A DNA stretch of 64,000 nt from Leclercia sp. LSNIH1. GTDB lineage: Bacteria > Pseudomonadota > Gammaproteobacteria > Enterobacterales > Enterobacteriaceae. The notes below the pieces were generated by a model. That model ran no database searches and was not told the origin of the DNA. It was given only the letters and a program-made list of their open reading frames with translations. The stretch lies in NCBI RefSeq assembly GCF_002902985.1, contig NZ_CP026167.1, positions 3,906,001 to 3,970,000 on the forward strand, written 5' to 3'. The number at the start of each line of letters is the position of its first letter. Positions within the stretch are counted from its first letter, which is position 1. Positions 13,184 to 23,447 of the stretch are shown here, piece by piece. The position numbers and the translations under genes were made by a program.

Positions 13184-13627
13184 ATGGCACAACACGGCGC
13201 ATTAACCACGCTGAAAGATCTGGCCGAGCAAGATGTTGATCATGCCGCGCAGCACCTTGGGGTGATGCGCCGCGGACAGCAACAGGCGGAAGAGCAGCTG
13301 AAAATGTTGATTGACTACCAGCATGAGTATCGCACCAACCTCAATACCGATATGACGCAGGGCATCGGCAGCCAGCGCTGGATCAACTATCAACAGTTCA
13401 TCCAGACGCTGGAGAAAGCGATCGAACAGCATCGCCAGCAGGTGGTTCAGTGGAGCAATAAAGTCGACCTTGCGTTAACAGCCTGGCGAGAGAAGAAACA
13501 GCGCTTACAGGCCTGGCAGACACTGCAGGATCGCCAGCTTGCCGCCGCAACCCTGGCGGAAAGCCGTCTCGATCAGAAAAAAATGGATGAATTTGCCCAG
13601 CGGGCATCAATGAGGACCCCGGAATGA
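13184..13627 (+). CDS. fliJ: Flagellar export chaperone FliJ
   Basis: 147 residues, nearly all helical, rich in Gln, Glu and Leu, forming the antiparallel coiled coil expected of FliJ, the stalk-like protein that penetrates the FliI hexamer and interacts with FlhA. The start [16 protein letters not shown] and the segment [20 protein letters not shown] match enteric FliJ. Its stop overlaps the fliK start by four bases (ATGA at 13624-13627). Confidence 0.96.
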   Translation: MAQHGALTTLKDLAEQDVDHAAQHLGVMRRGQQQAEEQLKMLIDYQHEYRTNLNTDMTQGIGSQRWINYQQFIQTLEKAIEQHRQQVVQWSNKVDLALTAWREKKQRLQAWQTLQDRQLAAATLAESRLDQKKMDEFAQRASMRTPE

Positions 13628-14823
13628 TCACCCTTCAACAACTGCTTTCGAGCGACAGCGATCTTACGGCTGGCGCGCGGGGCGGAAAAGCGGCCGACGG
13701 CGCGCAGGATTTTCTTGCCCTGCTGGCGGGCGCGTTAAGCGATGCCAAAGGTCAGGGCAAAGATGTCGGCCTGACGCTGAACGATCTCCACTCATCGGGC
13801 GGCAAGTTCGCCCAGGCGGCGCTGCAAACCGGTGCCGCCGATAGCGACGTTGACGCCGATGCCGGCAAGCTTGCCGAGCTGCTGGCGCGTCAGGATCTGA
13901 CGCTATCCGATGAAGATGCCAGCCAGCCGGGGCTGGCACACGGCCTGTTGCCGGTCGCCAAAAGCGAGGTGCTGAAATCGCTGGCCCAGGCCGCTAAAGA
14001 GGCTGACAGCAAAACGGAGCTTAGCGAGGAAGAGCTGGCGGGATTAAGCGCCCTCATGGCGATGCTTCCCCACCAGCAGACCGCAACCGCGGCCGCGCCT
14101 CAGCCAGTGAGCGCCGGAAGCCTGGATGTGAAGGCGATGCTGAATGGCGATCGTGGTCATCAGCCAGCGCTGGATACCGATGCGCTGCGCACCGCAAAAA
14201 ACGTGGCTCAGGATAAAGGTGCGGCCTTAGCTTCTGACACCCAACTGACGCCAGCCGTCGCCGCGGCAACGACCAGACAGGCGGCTGAGAGCACACCATC
14301 CCCGACCGGGCCGACCATCACGATGGGGCCGATTGTCAGCAATCTTACCTCTGCTCAGCCGACGATGGCCGCCGCACCGGTGGTCAGCGCCCAGCTGGGC
14401 AGCAATGAGTGGCAGCAGACCATCAGCCAGCACATCACGCTGTTCACCCGTCAGGGCCAGCAGAGCGCCGAGCTGCGTCTGCACCCGGAAGATCTGGGCC
14501 AGGTGCAAATTACGCTTAAGCTGGATGATAACCAGGCGCAGCTGCAGATGGTGTCAGGCCACAGCCACGTTCGCGCGGCGCTGGAAGCGGCACTGCCGGT
14601 GCTGCGTACTCAGCTGGCGGAAAACGGTATTCAGCTTACGCAAAGCAGCATCAGCAGTGAAAACTTTAACGGTCAACAGCAGGCCTCCTCTCAGCATCAG
14701 CAGCAGGCATCCCGCTCCGGCAATAACGGCGGATTTGATGAAGAGAGCGATGAGCTGCTGGCGGCACCGGCCTCGCTGCAGTCTGCAGCCCGTGGAAACA
14801 GTGCCGTCGATATCTTCGCCTAA
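13624..14823 (+). CDS. fliK: Flagellar hook-length control protein FliK
   Basis: 399 residues. FliK is the secreted ruler that measures the hook and makes FlhB switch from hook to filament substrates. The N-terminal two thirds is a low-complexity Ala/Gln/Asp/Pro region, as expected for the extended ruler. The conserved C-terminal domain is at about residues 255-350, with the family signature [19 protein letters not shown] followed by [19 protein letters not shown]. The last 50 residues are Gln/Ser-rich. It is the last gene of fliFGHIJK. Length variation in the ruler region is normal. Confidence 0.97.
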   Translation: MITLQQLLSSDSDLTAGARGGKAADGAQDFLALLAGALSDAKGQGKDVGLTLNDLHSSGGKFAQAALQTGAADSDVDADAGKLAELLARQDLTLSDEDASQPGLAHGLLPVAKSEVLKSLAQAAKEADSKTELSEEELAGLSALMAMLPHQQTATAAAPQPVSAGSLDVKAMLNGDRGHQPALDTDALRTAKNVAQDKGAALASDTQLTPAVAAATTRQAAESTPSPTGPTITMGPIVSNLTSAQPTMAAAPVVSAQLGSNEWQQTISQHITLFTRQGQQSAELRLHPEDLGQVQITLKLDDNQAQLQMVSGHSHVRAALEAALPVLRTQLAENGIQLTQSSISSENFNGQQQASSQHQQQASRSGNNGGFDEESDELLAAPASLQSAARGNSAVDIFA

Positions 14824-14843
14824 ACCTAAACGCCAGAGGTAGC

Positions 14844-14898
14844 GTGATTATCCCCGTCTTTTCGACCCTTTGACGGCGACAGGACACGGGATAATCAC
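14844..14898. repeat. Interrupted 11-bp inverted repeat in the fliK-fliL gap
   Basis: GTGATTATCCC (14844-14854) and GGGATAATCAC (14888-14898) are perfectly complementary across a 33-base loop. The gap separates the fliFGHIJK and fliLMNOPQR transcription units, so the structure may shape the fliK message end or the fliL leader. No T tract follows. Confidence 0.55.
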
Positions 14899-14934
14899 CA
14901 CATTAGCAGTCCCGAAACAGGAAGCACGCAACAG

Positions 14935-15402
14935 ATGACTGACTCCGCCATCACCAAAAAAAGTAAGCGTTCCATCTGGATCCCGCTGTTGGTGTTAATT
15001 ACGCTCGCCGCCTGCGCCACCGCAGGTTACAGCTACTGGCGTATGAATAAAGCCCCTTCAGCCGAAGCCAAAGTGGAGCCACCACCGCCGGCGGCACCTG
15101 TCTTTTTTGCGCTGGATACGTTCACCGTTAACCTGGGCGACGCCGATCACGTCTTTTACGTGGGCATTACGCTGCGTCTGAAAGACGAAGCTACCCGCGC
15201 GCGTCTGAGTGAATACCTGCCGGAAGTGCGCAGCCGTCTGCTGCTGCTGTTTTCTCGTCAGGATGCCACCCAGCTCTCTACCGATGAAGGTAAGCAGAAG
15301 CTGGTGGAAGCCATTAAGCAAACGCTGGCCGCGCCTCTGATCAGCGGTCAACCTAAGCAGGAAGTCACCGACGTTCTGTATACAGCTTTCATTCTGCGGT
15401 AA
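14935..15402 (+). CDS. fliL: Flagellar basal body-associated protein FliL
   Basis: 155 residues. A single membrane helix near 17-37 ([20 protein letters not shown]) follows a Lys/Arg-rich cytoplasmic start; the rest is periplasmic. FliL forms rings around the stator units and supports torque, especially in swarming. The conserved [19 protein letters not shown] start of the periplasmic domain and the end [10 protein letters not shown] are diagnostic. It is the first gene of fliLMNOPQR. Confidence 0.97.
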   Translation: MTDSAITKKSKRSIWIPLLVLITLAACATAGYSYWRMNKAPSAEAKVEPPPPAAPVFFALDTFTVNLGDADHVFYVGITLRLKDEATRARLSEYLPEVRSRLLLLFSRQDATQLSTDEGKQKLVEAIKQTLAAPLISGQPKQEVTDVLYTAFILR

Positions 15403-15406
15403 CGAC

Positions 15407-16411
15407 ATGGGCGACAGTATTCTTTCTCAGGCGGAAATCGATGCGCTGCTCAACGGCGACAGCGATAAAGCCGACGAACCAAAAGCGGGCCTGGCGGGCG
15501 AAAGTGATATTCGCCCCTACGATCCCAATACCCAGCGTCGCGTGGTGCGCGAGCGTCTGCAGGCGCTGGAGATCATCAACGAACGTTTTGCCCGTCAGTT
15601 CCGTATGGGGCTGTTTAACCTGCTGCGCCGTAGCCCGGATATTACCGTCGGTGCGATCCGCATTCAGCCGTATCATGAGTTCGCCCGTAACCTGCCGGTG
15701 CCGACGAACCTCAACCTAATCCATCTGAAACCGCTGCGTGGCACGGGTCTGTTCGTCTTCTCGCCAAGCCTGGTGTTTATCGCCGTAGATAACCTCTTCG
15801 GCGGCGACGGACGTTTCCCGACTAAAGTGGAAGGCCGCGAGTTCACCCACACCGAACAGCGCGTTATCAACCGCATGCTGAAGCTGGCCCTTGAGGGGTA
15901 CAGCGACGCATGGAAGGCGATCCACCCGCTCGACGTGGAGTATGTGCGTTCCGAGATGCAGGTGAAGTTCACCAACATTACCACCTCGCCAAACGACATC
16001 GTGGTCAACACCCCGTTCCACGTGGAGATCGGCAACCTGACCGGCGAATTCAATATCTGCCTGCCGTTCAGCATGATTGAGCCGCTGCGCGAAGTGCTGG
16101 TGAACCCGCCGCTGGAGAACTCCCGCCATGAAGATCAGAACTGGCGTGAGAACCTGGTACGCCAGGTTCAGCACTCCCAGTTAGAACTGGTGGCCAATTT
16201 TGCCGACGTGCCGCTGCGTTTGTCGCAGATCTTAAAATTAAAACCCGGCGATGTTCTGCCGATAGAAAAACCCGACCGCATCATTGCGCATGTGGATGGC
16301 GTGCCCGTGCTGACCAGCCAGTATGGCACCGTGAATAATCAGTACGCGTTACGCGTTGAGCACCTGATCAACCCGATTTTGAATTCTCTGAATGAGGAAC
16401 AGCCCAAATGA
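15407..16411 (+). CDS. fliM: Flagellar motor switch protein FliM
   Basis: 334 residues. FliM is the middle C-ring protein that binds phospho-CheY and sets rotation direction. The CheY-binding N-terminal motif LSQAEIDALLNG is at residues 6-17. The middle CheC-like domain contains NIHL-equivalent and GGDGRFPTKVEGREFT segments, and the C-terminal SpoA domain (about 260-320) is shared with FliN. It starts four bases after fliL and overlaps fliN by four bases. Confidence 0.98.
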   Translation: MGDSILSQAEIDALLNGDSDKADEPKAGLAGESDIRPYDPNTQRRVVRERLQALEIINERFARQFRMGLFNLLRRSPDITVGAIRIQPYHEFARNLPVPTNLNLIHLKPLRGTGLFVFSPSLVFIAVDNLFGGDGRFPTKVEGREFTHTEQRVINRMLKLALEGYSDAWKAIHPLDVEYVRSEMQVKFTNITTSPNDIVVNTPFHVEIGNLTGEFNICLPFSMIEPLREVLVNPPLENSRHEDQNWRENLVRQVQHSQLELVANFADVPLRLSQILKLKPGDVLPIEKPDRIIAHVDGVPVLTSQYGTVNNQYALRVEHLINPILNSLNEEQPK

Positions 16412-16821
16412 GTGATATGAACAATCCGTCCGATGACAACACCGGAGCACTGGACGATCTGTGGGCTGAGGCGTTAAACGAACAAAAAGCACCGGCCAGC
16501 AAAAGCGTTGCCGATTCGGTATTCCAGCAGCTGGGCGGCGGCGACGTCAGCGGTACGCTGCAGGATATCGATCTGATTATGGATATCCCGGTCAAGCTGA
16601 CCGTGGAGCTGGGCCGTACCCGCATGACCATTAAAGAGCTGCTGCGCCTGACGCAGGGTTCGGTCGTGGCGCTGGATGGCCTGGCCGGTGAGCCGCTGGA
16701 TATTCTGATCAACGGCTACCTGATTGCCCAGGGTGAAGTTGTGGTTGTCGCCGATAAGTACGGCGTGCGTATCACCGACATCATTACCCCGTCTGAACGT
16801 ATGCGTCGTCTGAGCCGTTAA
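16408..16821 (+). CDS. fliN: Flagellar motor switch protein FliN
   Basis: 137 residues. FliN forms the base of the C ring with FliM and docks the FliH-FliI complex. The N-terminal half is acidic and flexible; the C-terminal SpoA domain is at about 50-130 (DIPVKLTVELGRTRMTIKEL, then ILINGYLIAQGEVVVV). It starts inside the end of fliM (ATGA). Confidence 0.98.
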   Translation: MSDMNNPSDDNTGALDDLWAEALNEQKAPASKSVADSVFQQLGGGDVSGTLQDIDLIMDIPVKLTVELGRTRMTIKELLRLTQGSVVALDGLAGEPLDILINGYLIAQGEVVVVADKYGVRITDIITPSERMRRLSR

Positions 16822-16823
16822 GC

Positions 16824-17198
16824 ATGAAGACCCAGGCAGTCGTCTCTCAGCCCTCTGCGGTGCCAGGTTCGCCGCTGCTTCAGGTCAGCGGCGCGCTGCT
16901 GGGTATTATTGCCTTTATTCTCGTTGCCGCCTGGCTGGCTAAACGCGTGGGACTGGCGGGCAAAACCGCCGGTGCCCGCGGGCTGAAGCTCGCTGCCAGC
17001 ACTTCGCTGGGCCCGCGTGAGCGCGTGGTGATCGTTGAAGTGGAAGACGCCCGGCTGGTGCTGGGTGTGACCGCCTCAAACATTAATATTCTGCATAAAT
17101 TACCGCCTGCGCCGGTCTCTGAGGAGAGTCGCACAGAGGTTCCACAGGATTTTCAGTCCGTGATGAAGAGTTTGCTTAAGCGTTCCGGGAGATCGTGA
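16824..17198 (+). CDS. fliO: Flagellar export gate assembly protein FliO
   Basis: 124 residues. One membrane helix at about 19-40 ([20 protein letters not shown]) is followed by a short cytoplasmic domain ([20 protein letters not shown]) typical of FliO. FliO helps FliP form its ring early in export-gate assembly and is then lost from the mature gate. Its TGA overlaps the FliP ATG by one base. Confidence 0.96.
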   Translation: MKTQAVVSQPSAVPGSPLLQVSGALLGIIAFILVAAWLAKRVGLAGKTAGARGLKLAASTSLGPRERVVIVEVEDARLVLGVTASNINILHKLPPAPVSEESRTEVPQDFQSVMKSLLKRSGRS

Positions 17199-17935
17199 TG
17201 CGCCGTTTGTTATCCCTTACGCTTGCCGGGGTTGGCCTGTTTGCTCCCGCCGTGTATGCCCAGTTGCCCGGCCTGATCTCGACGCCGATGGCCAATGGCG
17301 GTCAGAGCTGGTCTCTGCCTGTTCAGACGCTGGTGTTTATCACCTCGCTGACCTTTATCCCGGCTATTCTGCTGATGATGACCAGCTTTACCCGCATCAT
17401 CATCGTCTTCGGTCTGCTGCGAAACGCCCTGGGTACCCCGTCCGCGCCGCCTAACCAGGTGCTGCTCGGTCTCTCCCTGTTTTTGACCTTTTTCATTATG
17501 TCGCCGGTGATCGACAAGATTTACACCGACGCCTATCAGCCCTTCAGCGAAGAGAAGATCTCCATGCAGGAGGCGCTGGAAAAAGGGGCGCAACCGCTGC
17601 GGGAATTTATGCTACGTCAGACCCGCGAAGCTGACCTGGCGCTCTTTGCCCGTCTGGCGAACGCCGGGCCGATCCAGGGGCCTGAGGCGGTGCCGATGCG
17701 CATTCTGCTGCCCGCTTACGTCACCAGCGAGCTGAAAACCGCCTTTCAGATTGGTTTTACGATCTTCATTCCGTTTTTGATTATCGACCTTGTTATCGCC
17801 AGCGTCCTGATGGCGCTGGGGATGATGATGGTGCCGCCAGCAACCATTGCCCTGCCCTTCAAGCTGATGCTCTTTGTCCTGGTGGACGGCTGGCAGCTGC
17901 TGGTGGGGTCGCTGGCACAAAGTTTCTACAGTTAA
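17198..17935 (+). CDS. fliP: Flagellar export gate protein FliP
   Basis: 245 residues from the ATG at 17198; a GTG one codon upstream is in frame but the ATG gives the family start [15 protein letters not shown]. FliP has a cleavable signal peptide (to about VYAQLPG) and four membrane helices, and forms the core of the FliPQR export channel. Diagnostic stretches are [19 protein letters not shown] and the FliP signature near the C-terminus, [20 protein letters not shown]. Confidence 0.98.
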   Translation: MRRLLSLTLAGVGLFAPAVYAQLPGLISTPMANGGQSWSLPVQTLVFITSLTFIPAILLMMTSFTRIIIVFGLLRNALGTPSAPPNQVLLGLSLFLTFFIMSPVIDKIYTDAYQPFSEEKISMQEALEKGAQPLREFMLRQTREADLALFARLANAGPIQGPEAVPMRILLPAYVTSELKTAFQIGFTIFIPFLIIDLVIASVLMALGMMMVPPATIALPFKLMLFVLVDGWQLLVGSLAQSFYS

Positions 17936-17945
17936 GGAGCGCCCG

Positions 17946-18215
17946 GTGACGCCAGAATCGGTCATGATGATGGGCACGGAAGCGATGAAGGTCGCCATCT
18001 CCGTTGCCGCTCCCCTGCTGCTGGTGGCGCTGGTCACCGGTCTGATCATCAGTATCCTGCAGGCCGCCACGCAGATTAACGAGATGACGCTGTCGTTTAT
18101 CCCGAAAATCATCGCCGTGTTTGTGGCGATCATTATCGCCGGGCCGTGGATGCTCAACCTGCTGCTGGATTACATGCGCAATCTGTTCACTAACCTGCCC
18201 TATATCATCGGCTAG
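17946..18215 (+). CDS. fliQ: Flagellar export gate protein FliQ
   Basis: 89 residues from a GTG at 17946. The open frame extends upstream into fliP, but the GTG is preceded by AAGGAG and gives the exact family start (M)[16 protein letters not shown] and family length. Two membrane helices flank the conserved loop [20 protein letters not shown]. FliQ forms four subunits of the helical export channel with FliP and FliR. Confidence 0.97.
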   Translation: MTPESVMMMGTEAMKVAISVAAPLLLVALVTGLIISILQAATQINEMTLSFIPKIIAVFVAIIIAGPWMLNLLLDYMRNLFTNLPYIIG

Positions 18216-18217
18216 GT

Positions 18218-19006
18218 ATGCTGCAAGTTACCAGCATCCAGTGGCTTGAGTGGCTGGGCCTCTACTTCTGGCCGCTCTTGCGCATCCTGGCCCTGATCTC
18301 CACCGCGCCGATCCTGAGCGAGCGGGCGATACCCAAGCGGGTCAAGCTGGGCCTGGCTATTCTCATTACCATCATCGTTGCCCCAACGCTGCCGCCGGTA
18401 AATGTGCCAATTTTCTCCGCGCCAGCCCTGTGGGTTGGGCTACAGCAGATCCTGATTGGCGTGGCCATCGGCTTTACGATGCAGTTTGCCTTTGCCGCCG
18501 TGCGCACCGCCGGGGAGCTGATTGGTCTGCAGATGGGTCTCTCCTTCGCCACCTTCTTTGACCCTGGCAGTCGGCTTAACATGCCGATCATTGCTCGTAT
18601 CATCGACCTGCTGGCGATGCTGCTGTTTATGTCCTTTGACGGGCATCTGTGGCTGATTTCGATGCTGGTGGATACCTTCCACACCCTGCCGATTGGCGGG
18701 GAGCCGGTAAACAGCAACGCTTTTATGGCGCTGACCCGTGCGGCCGGGCTGATTTTCCTTAACGGCCTGATGCTGGCGCTGCCGCTGATTACCCTGCTGC
18801 TGATCGTCAACCTGGCGCTGGGTTTACTTAACCGTATGGCGCCACAGCTGTCGGTGTTTGTCATTGGTTTCCCTATCACCCTGACTATCGGCCTTGTGCT
18901 TATCGGCCTCTTAATGCCGCTTATTGCGCCATTCTGCGAACATCTATTTAGTGAAATATTTAATTTATTGGCCAATATCGTGCGCGAGCTTTCCGTGAAA
19001 CAATAA
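18218..19006 (+). CDS. fliR: Flagellar export gate protein FliR
   Basis: 262 residues, about six membrane helices. FliR caps the FliP5Q4R1 export channel and contacts FlhB. Typical segments: [20 protein letters not shown] and [17 protein letters not shown]. The start lies two bases after the fliQ stop. It is the last gene of fliLMNOPQR; no clear terminator follows and the rcsA regulatory region begins within 30 bases. Confidence 0.98.
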   Translation: MLQVTSIQWLEWLGLYFWPLLRILALISTAPILSERAIPKRVKLGLAILITIIVAPTLPPVNVPIFSAPALWVGLQQILIGVAIGFTMQFAFAAVRTAGELIGLQMGLSFATFFDPGSRLNMPIIARIIDLLAMLLFMSFDGHLWLISMLVDTFHTLPIGGEPVNSNAFMALTRAAGLIFLNGLMLALPLITLLLIVNLALGLLNRMAPQLSVFVIGFPITLTIGLVLIGLLMPLIAPFCEHLFSEIFNLLANIVRELSVKQ

Positions 19007-19030
19007 ACCCTCTTTTTTATATTGTCTTTC

Positions 19031-19044
19031 TGAGGATATTCCTA
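19031..19044 (+). promoter_or_regulatory. RcsAB box upstream of rcsA
   Basis: TGAGGATATTCCTA matches the RcsA-RcsB heterodimer consensus TAAGAATATTCCTA at 12 of 14 positions. It lies about 250 bp before the rcsA start, in an AT-rich leader, as in the autoregulated rcsA promoters of enteric bacteria. RcsA would activate its own gene with RcsB here. Confidence 0.8.
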
Positions 19045-19296
19045 AAATAGAAAATGAGAAACATCTGCCAGGATATATCTGGAGCGGGTTTAATGCTTTT
19101 ATACTCCTCACATAATTCAACATTTACTTTACTTTAAGAAGTTTCCTGGCAAATTATACGTAACTTTACGGGATAGTGAGTTCGCCTGAAAGTCCTTGTA
19201 ATGCTCACAGGTAATTTATTTTTCCATCCCGTTTGGCTGTTAAAGAGCTCTCAGGCAGGTGGTGAATTATCGTTATGCATTGAGTGAGGGTATGCC

Positions 19297-19920
19297 ATGT
19301 CAACGATCATTATGGATTTATGCAGTTACACCCGGCTAGGGTTAACCGGGTATCTGGCCAGCAGAGGGGTAAAGAAAAAAGAGATCAACGATGTACATAC
19401 GGTTGACGAACTTGCCGCCGCATGTGACGCCCTTACGCCAGGTGTGGTGTTTATTAATGAGGACTGTTTCATTCACGATCCCGCCAACAGTCAGCAAATA
19501 AAGCAGATCATTAATCAGCATCCCGGCACCCTGTTTATTGTTTTTATGGCTATAGCCAATATCCATTTCGATGAATATTTGCGGGTGCGTCAGAATCTTC
19601 TGATTAGTTCGAAATCTATTAAGCCGGAATCGCTGGATGAACTGATCGGGGATTATTTAAACAAAGAGATAAAGAGTGTAGCGAAATTTAATTTTCCCAC
19701 TTTATCATTAAGCCGAACTGAATCCAGCATGCTGCGAATGTGGATGGCTGGACAGGGAACGATTCAGATTTCAGACCAGATGAATATCAAGGCGAAAACC
19801 GTATCGTCACATAAAGGAAATATTAAAAGGAAGATTAAAACGCATAATAAGCAAGTGATCTATCATGTCGTTCGCCTGACCGACAATGTGACCAACGGAA
19901 TTTACGTTAATCTGCGTTAA
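19297..19920 (+). CDS. rcsA: Transcriptional activator of capsule synthesis RcsA
   Basis: 207 residues. RcsA is the unstable (Lon substrate) auxiliary regulator that pairs with RcsB to switch on colanic acid capsule genes and repress flagellar genes. The start [20 protein letters not shown] is nearly that of E. coli. The C-terminal LuxR-type helix-turn-helix is at about 140-195 ([20 protein letters not shown], then [17 protein letters not shown]). It is a single gene with a long AT-rich leader carrying an RcsAB box; H-NS silencing relieved by the nearby DsrA is known for this gene in E. coli. Confidence 0.97.
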   Translation: MSTIIMDLCSYTRLGLTGYLASRGVKKKEINDVHTVDELAAACDALTPGVVFINEDCFIHDPANSQQIKQIINQHPGTLFIVFMAIANIHFDEYLRVRQNLLISSKSIKPESLDELIGDYLNKEIKSVAKFNFPTLSLSRTESSMLRMWMAGQGTIQISDQMNIKAKTVSSHKGNIKRKIKTHNKQVIYHVVRLTDNVTNGIYVNLR

Positions 19921-20011
19921 CCCCTTCCCTTTTTGCCACGTAAACCGATCTCTGGCTATGCCAGAGATTTTTCATTTCGGCCGCGCCAGCCCGCGTCAGC
20001 CGACACGCATG

Positions 20012-20200
20012 TTACTCCACGCTCTCAACAAAAATCCCGTCAGGGTGGCCAAGCTCGTTAAAGAACCAGATCCCGAGCGGGTAGTCCTCCAGCGAGACCA
20101 GATACATCGTGCCTTCATTAAACTGCTCAACTGCCAGTACCACACCCGGGCGACGCGGCCCGCCGTCGGTTTTGACGGTTACCCGATCGTTGACGTTCAT
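20012..20200 (-). CDS. dsrB: DsrB small protein
   Basis: 62 residues from the start codon at 20198-20200, preceded by GGAGGA. A longer in-frame extension exists upstream but lacks support; the family begins M(N/K)[17 protein letters not shown]. The rest ([15 protein letters not shown]) matches E. coli DsrB, a small SH3-like protein of unknown function linked to the DsrA/RcsA locus. It is convergent with rcsA. Confidence 0.94.
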   Translation of the reverse strand: MNVNDRVTVKTDGGPRRPGVVLAVEQFNEGTMYLVSLEDYPLGIWFFNELGHPDGIFVESVE

Positions 20201-20327
20201 AAAATCCTCCTCTGGTTTTGAGCCAGTGTAGAACAAAACGTGAAAACTGGCAGCGTGTTGCTGCGCGATTGCCGCTTTTATCGGCGGTCTATACTTAAAG
20301 CTGTAAAGGGTAAACGAGGAGTACGCA

Positions 20328-20555
20328 ATGAAGACCGAAAAAGAGTACAGCGAAACGGCTAAACGGGAAGTGAATGTTGATGTGGATGCCTTGCTCGCCG
20401 CGATCAATGAAATCAGCGAGAGCGAAGTACAGCGCATAGAGGATGACCCTACCCGGGTACGGGTTAACAATCGGGATTACCATACCTGGCGCGAGCTGGC
20501 TGAAGCCTTTGAGCTGGATATCCATGATTTCAGCGTCACAGAGGTGAATCGCTGA
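20328..20555 (+). CDS. yodD: Stress-related small protein YodD
   Basis: 75 residues, the same length as E. coli YodD, with near-identical blocks ([20 protein letters not shown], then [19 protein letters not shown]). E. coli yodD is induced by stress such as peroxide and acid; the molecular role is unknown. A GAGGAG ribosome site precedes the ATG. The DsrA RNA gene lies just downstream on the other strand and shares the intervening terminator. Confidence 0.93.
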   Translation: MKTEKEYSETAKREVNVDVDALLAAINEISESEVQRIEDDPTRVRVNNRDYHTWRELAEAFELDIHDFSVTEVNR

Positions 20556-20561
20556 TGCGAA

Positions 20562-20648
20562 AAAAATCCCGGTCATGGGTGACCGGGATCAAACTTGCTC
20601 ATGCAAGAAGCACTTGTAAATTCGTTACACCAGGAAATCTGATGTCGC
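20562..20648 (-). ncRNA. dsrA: Small regulatory RNA DsrA
   Basis: Read on the minus strand, the sequence has the three DsrA stem-loops in order: ACATCAGATTTCCTGGTGTA then ACGAA (stem 1 and the rpoS-pairing segment), AAGTGCTTCTTGC..GCAAGTTT (stem 2, hns-pairing), and the terminator ATCCCGGTCA/TGACCGGGAT at 20566-20589 followed by Ts. Length is about 87 nt as in E. coli. GATAAT at 20655-20660 is well placed as the -10. DsrA, with Hfq, opens the rpoS leader and blocks hns translation. Position between yodD and mpgP is conserved. Terminator loop and stem sequence differ from E. coli with compensating changes. Confidence 0.94.
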
Positions 20649-20853
20649 GTAAACATTATCTGCAATTTTTTTGCAAGACAAGGAAATATTCTTCATATTT
20701 ATAGTTTCCCTGTGCAATTAAAATGTTGATTATAGTTGCCCAACAGGCGTCAGCCGTGGGGTGCGCGGGATCGGTTCCATAAGATAACCGTTTTGCAGAA
20801 TTTTATTTTAAGAAAATTCTTATAAAAGACCTTCATCTGTTAGGGGAGATGCT

Positions 20854-21666
20854 ATGCCTTCACTCGACGATCCGCTGCTTATCTATAGCGATCTGGACGG
20901 CACATTGCTGGATATTCACACCTATGACTGGCAGCCCGCTCTTGGCTGGCTGGATACCTTACAGGACCATCAGATCCCGGTGATCCTCTGCAGCAGCAAA
21001 ACCGCGGCGGAGATGCTGGAGATCCAGAGCGATCTGGGGCTGGAGGGCTTGCCCTTTATTGCCGAAAATGGCGCGGTGATCCAGCTGGATGTCCGCTGGG
21101 ATGACCATCCCAACGCCCCACGGTTAATCAATGGCGCTCCCCATGCCGATATCGTTAACATCATCAATCAATTGCGCGCCCGGGAGGGTTACAAATTCAC
21201 CACCTTCGATGACGTGGACGAGCGGGTTATTAGTGAGTGGACCGGTCTTAATTATGCCCGTGCTAGGCTGGCGAAACTGCATGAAGCCTCGGTGACGCTC
21301 ATCTGGCGCGACAGCGATGAGAGAATGGCTGCGTTTGAAGATGCGCTGACCGCGCTGGGGTTGAAGTATGTTCAGGGCGCACGGTTCTGGCACATTCTTG
21401 ATGAGCGCGGCGGTAAGGATCAGGCGATTAACTGGCTCAACGAGCAATACCTGCAGCGCGAAGGCGCGCTTCCCACTACTCTCGGTCTGGGTGACGGGCC
21501 AAACGACGCGCCGCTGCTGGATAGTGTCGATTTCGCGGTGGTGGTTAAAGGCATCAATCGCCAGGGAATTACGCTCAAAAACGACGATCCGGCGCGGGTT
21601 TACCACACCCACCAGCCTGGTCCTGCTGGCTGGCGTGAAGCGCTGGATCACTTCTTCTCGTCCTGA
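20854..21666 (+). CDS. mpgP: Mannosyl-3-phosphoglycerate phosphatase family protein (YedP)
   Basis: 270 residues. HAD-superfamily phosphatase with motif I at the start ([12 protein letters not shown], nucleophile Asp near residue 12), motif II in VILCSSKT and motif [13 protein letters not shown] near residue 212. By family it belongs with MpgP/YedP, which in other organisms removes phosphate from mannosyl-3-phosphoglycerate; the physiological substrate in enteric bacteria is uncertain because the synthase is usually missing. The last 19 bases overlap the end of convergent dgcQ. A GGGGAG site precedes the ATG. Confidence 0.92.
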   Translation: MPSLDDPLLIYSDLDGTLLDIHTYDWQPALGWLDTLQDHQIPVILCSSKTAAEMLEIQSDLGLEGLPFIAENGAVIQLDVRWDDHPNAPRLINGAPHADIVNIINQLRAREGYKFTTFDDVDERVISEWTGLNYARARLAKLHEASVTLIWRDSDERMAAFEDALTALGLKYVQGARFWHILDERGGKDQAINWLNEQYLQREGALPTTLGLGDGPNDAPLLDSVDFAVVVKGINRQGITLKNDDPARVYHTHQPGPAGWREALDHFFSS

Positions 21667-23321
21667 CCCACCACCTGGTTGCGTCCTCGCTGCTTCGCCT
21701 GGTAAAGCCGGGCGTCGGCGATGGACTGTAGCTGTTCAAAATCGTAGTTACCGCTCTCCTCTGCGCTGCTGACGCCAATCGACACGCTGACGCGCGTCGT
21801 CTGGCTTTTTTTCACCAGGATTTCCCGACGATTGATGCGCTCGCGGATCCGCTCGGCAATTGCCATCGCCTGTTCCGGCCCGGTGTCCGGTAACACTACA
21901 CAGAACTCTTCTCCGCCGACACGTCCGGCAACATCGGTGTCCCTTATCGTGCGGGTAATTAAGCCAGCCGCATGCGTCAGCACTTTATCCCCCGCCTGGT
22001 GACCAAAGCTGTCGTTAACCCGTTTGAAATGGTCAAGATCCATCTGCATCACCGAGTAGGGCTGATTTTGCTGTTCACACCGCTTCGCCAGCGCTTTTGC
22101 CCGCTCAAACAGCGCGCCACGGTTATTTATCCGGGTCAGCGGATCGTGCCAGGCCTGCCACTGCAGCGAGTGTTGCAGGCGGTACATATTGCTGACCATC
22201 CGGCGGATCACAAACCATGAGCCCACCAGCATCGCGGTAAAGAGCAGCCACAGCATCGCCAGCGCGATAGTAATGCTGCCGAAATCACCGTTCGCCCCTT
22301 CCCTCAGGGTGTGGATGCGCAGCACAAGACCATTAAAATGATCCAGATGATGCCAGTTGACGTAGCGGCTCCCCAGACGGATATCCCCTTCGGTATCTTT
22401 TTCCAGAGCAGCGGCAATTTGCGCCCGCTCGCGCTCGTCAAAATGATTCACGTTGTCCGCAATATTCTCCGACGTGGCGAGCAGATTAAAGCCTTTATCA
22501 TAGAGCTGGAACTCACCTTCACCATTGCCGTCTACTGCATCCTGCAGCAGTTTCTTCAGCCCCGGGAGCGTAAACTCTAACGCCAGCGCGCCGTACCAGT
22601 AGCGTTGGTAATCGACCGGTACGCTGACGGTAACGGTGCGATCGTCTGCCCCATGCGTAAACCAGCGCACGCTTCGGGCCCGGTTCTCACGCTCCGACTG
22701 GCCGGTGTACCACGGACGTGTGACCGAATGATAGTAGCGGGAGATAATGTCACCTCCCCAGTCGGTGGGATCGGTTGAGACGTAAAACCCGGCGCGGGAA
22801 ACATAGACCACGCGCCTGGCGTGTGCTGCCGGAGAGTCGATGCGCAGCAAATAGCCCATTTCAAACGCGGCGCTCAACTCTCTTTCAATCCGTTCATCAT
22901 CACGTGACAGGCTGGTGGTTTGCCGTACAAAGGCATCAGAAACACCGTTCAAGGGTAAGGTGCGACGCACATCGAAGGTCAGCTGCCAGGAGGGCTTGCC
23001 CTGCAGATCGTTAAAGTGGTCGACAGTATTACGCAACAGTGGGGATGCGAGGGGCGTTTCAAGGGCGTCGCGCATGCCGTTGCGAAAGAACAGCAGCTTT
23101 TCCACGCTGAACTCAAGCTGGCGATCCAGTGAATTGGCCACCGTCTCCAGATGATTTTTCTGGCTGGCCGCGTACGCATCCTCCAGCACCACGGCTTCAC
23201 GCCAGGTCAACAGCGTGGAGAAGATGAGGACGACAATAAAGCAGATGTTAACAACCCGTCCCGGATGAAAGCGATGTCGTGCCGTAAAAGCGTCTTTTCC
23301 TGAAACGATGTCGTGCTCCAC
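21648..23321 (-). CDS. dgcQ: Diguanylate cyclase DgcQ (YedQ)
   Basis: 557 residues. An N-terminal helix (about 24-44), a large periplasmic sensor domain, a second helix (about 350-372) and a C-terminal GGDEF domain. The active-site motif is GGEEF at 469-473, so cyclase activity is expected, and an inhibitory c-di-GMP site RDTD lies five residues before it at 460-463. DgcQ makes c-di-GMP from two GTP; in E. coli and Salmonella the homologue controls cellulose synthesis and motility. Its 3' end overlaps convergent mpgP. Confidence 0.95.
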   Translation of the reverse strand: MEHDIVSGKDAFTARHRFHPGRVVNICFIVVLIFSTLLTWREAVVLEDAYAASQKNHLETVANSLDRQLEFSVEKLLFFRNGMRDALETPLASPLLRNTVDHFNDLQGKPSWQLTFDVRRTLPLNGVSDAFVRQTTSLSRDDERIERELSAAFEMGYLLRIDSPAAHARRVVYVSRAGFYVSTDPTDWGGDIISRYYHSVTRPWYTGQSERENRARSVRWFTHGADDRTVTVSVPVDYQRYWYGALALEFTLPGLKKLLQDAVDGNGEGEFQLYDKGFNLLATSENIADNVNHFDERERAQIAAALEKDTEGDIRLGSRYVNWHHLDHFNGLVLRIHTLREGANGDFGSITIALAMLWLLFTAMLVGSWFVIRRMVSNMYRLQHSLQWQAWHDPLTRINNRGALFERAKALAKRCEQQNQPYSVMQMDLDHFKRVNDSFGHQAGDKVLTHAAGLITRTIRDTDVAGRVGGEEFCVVLPDTGPEQAMAIAERIRERINRREILVKKSQTTRVSVSIGVSSAEESGNYDFEQLQSIADARLYQAKQRGRNQVVGQDEKK

Positions 23322-23413
23322 ACCTACTCCGTGAAGGCCACCTTCGCCATCTGCATGACGTCAAAGCCTGGCTGATTTTGCAATGCTACTGCGGTTGGCG
23401 CGATTATAACGTA

Positions 23414-23439
23414 CAAAAACGCCCGGCAGTGCCGGGCGT
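23414..23439 (-). terminator. Terminator of yodC
   Basis: ACGCCCGGCA (23419-23428) and TGCCGGGCGT (23430-23439) form a GC-rich hairpin; on the minus strand it is followed by TTTTTG, a classical intrinsic terminator for yodC. Confidence 0.85.
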
Positions 23440-23447
23440 AGCGTGAC

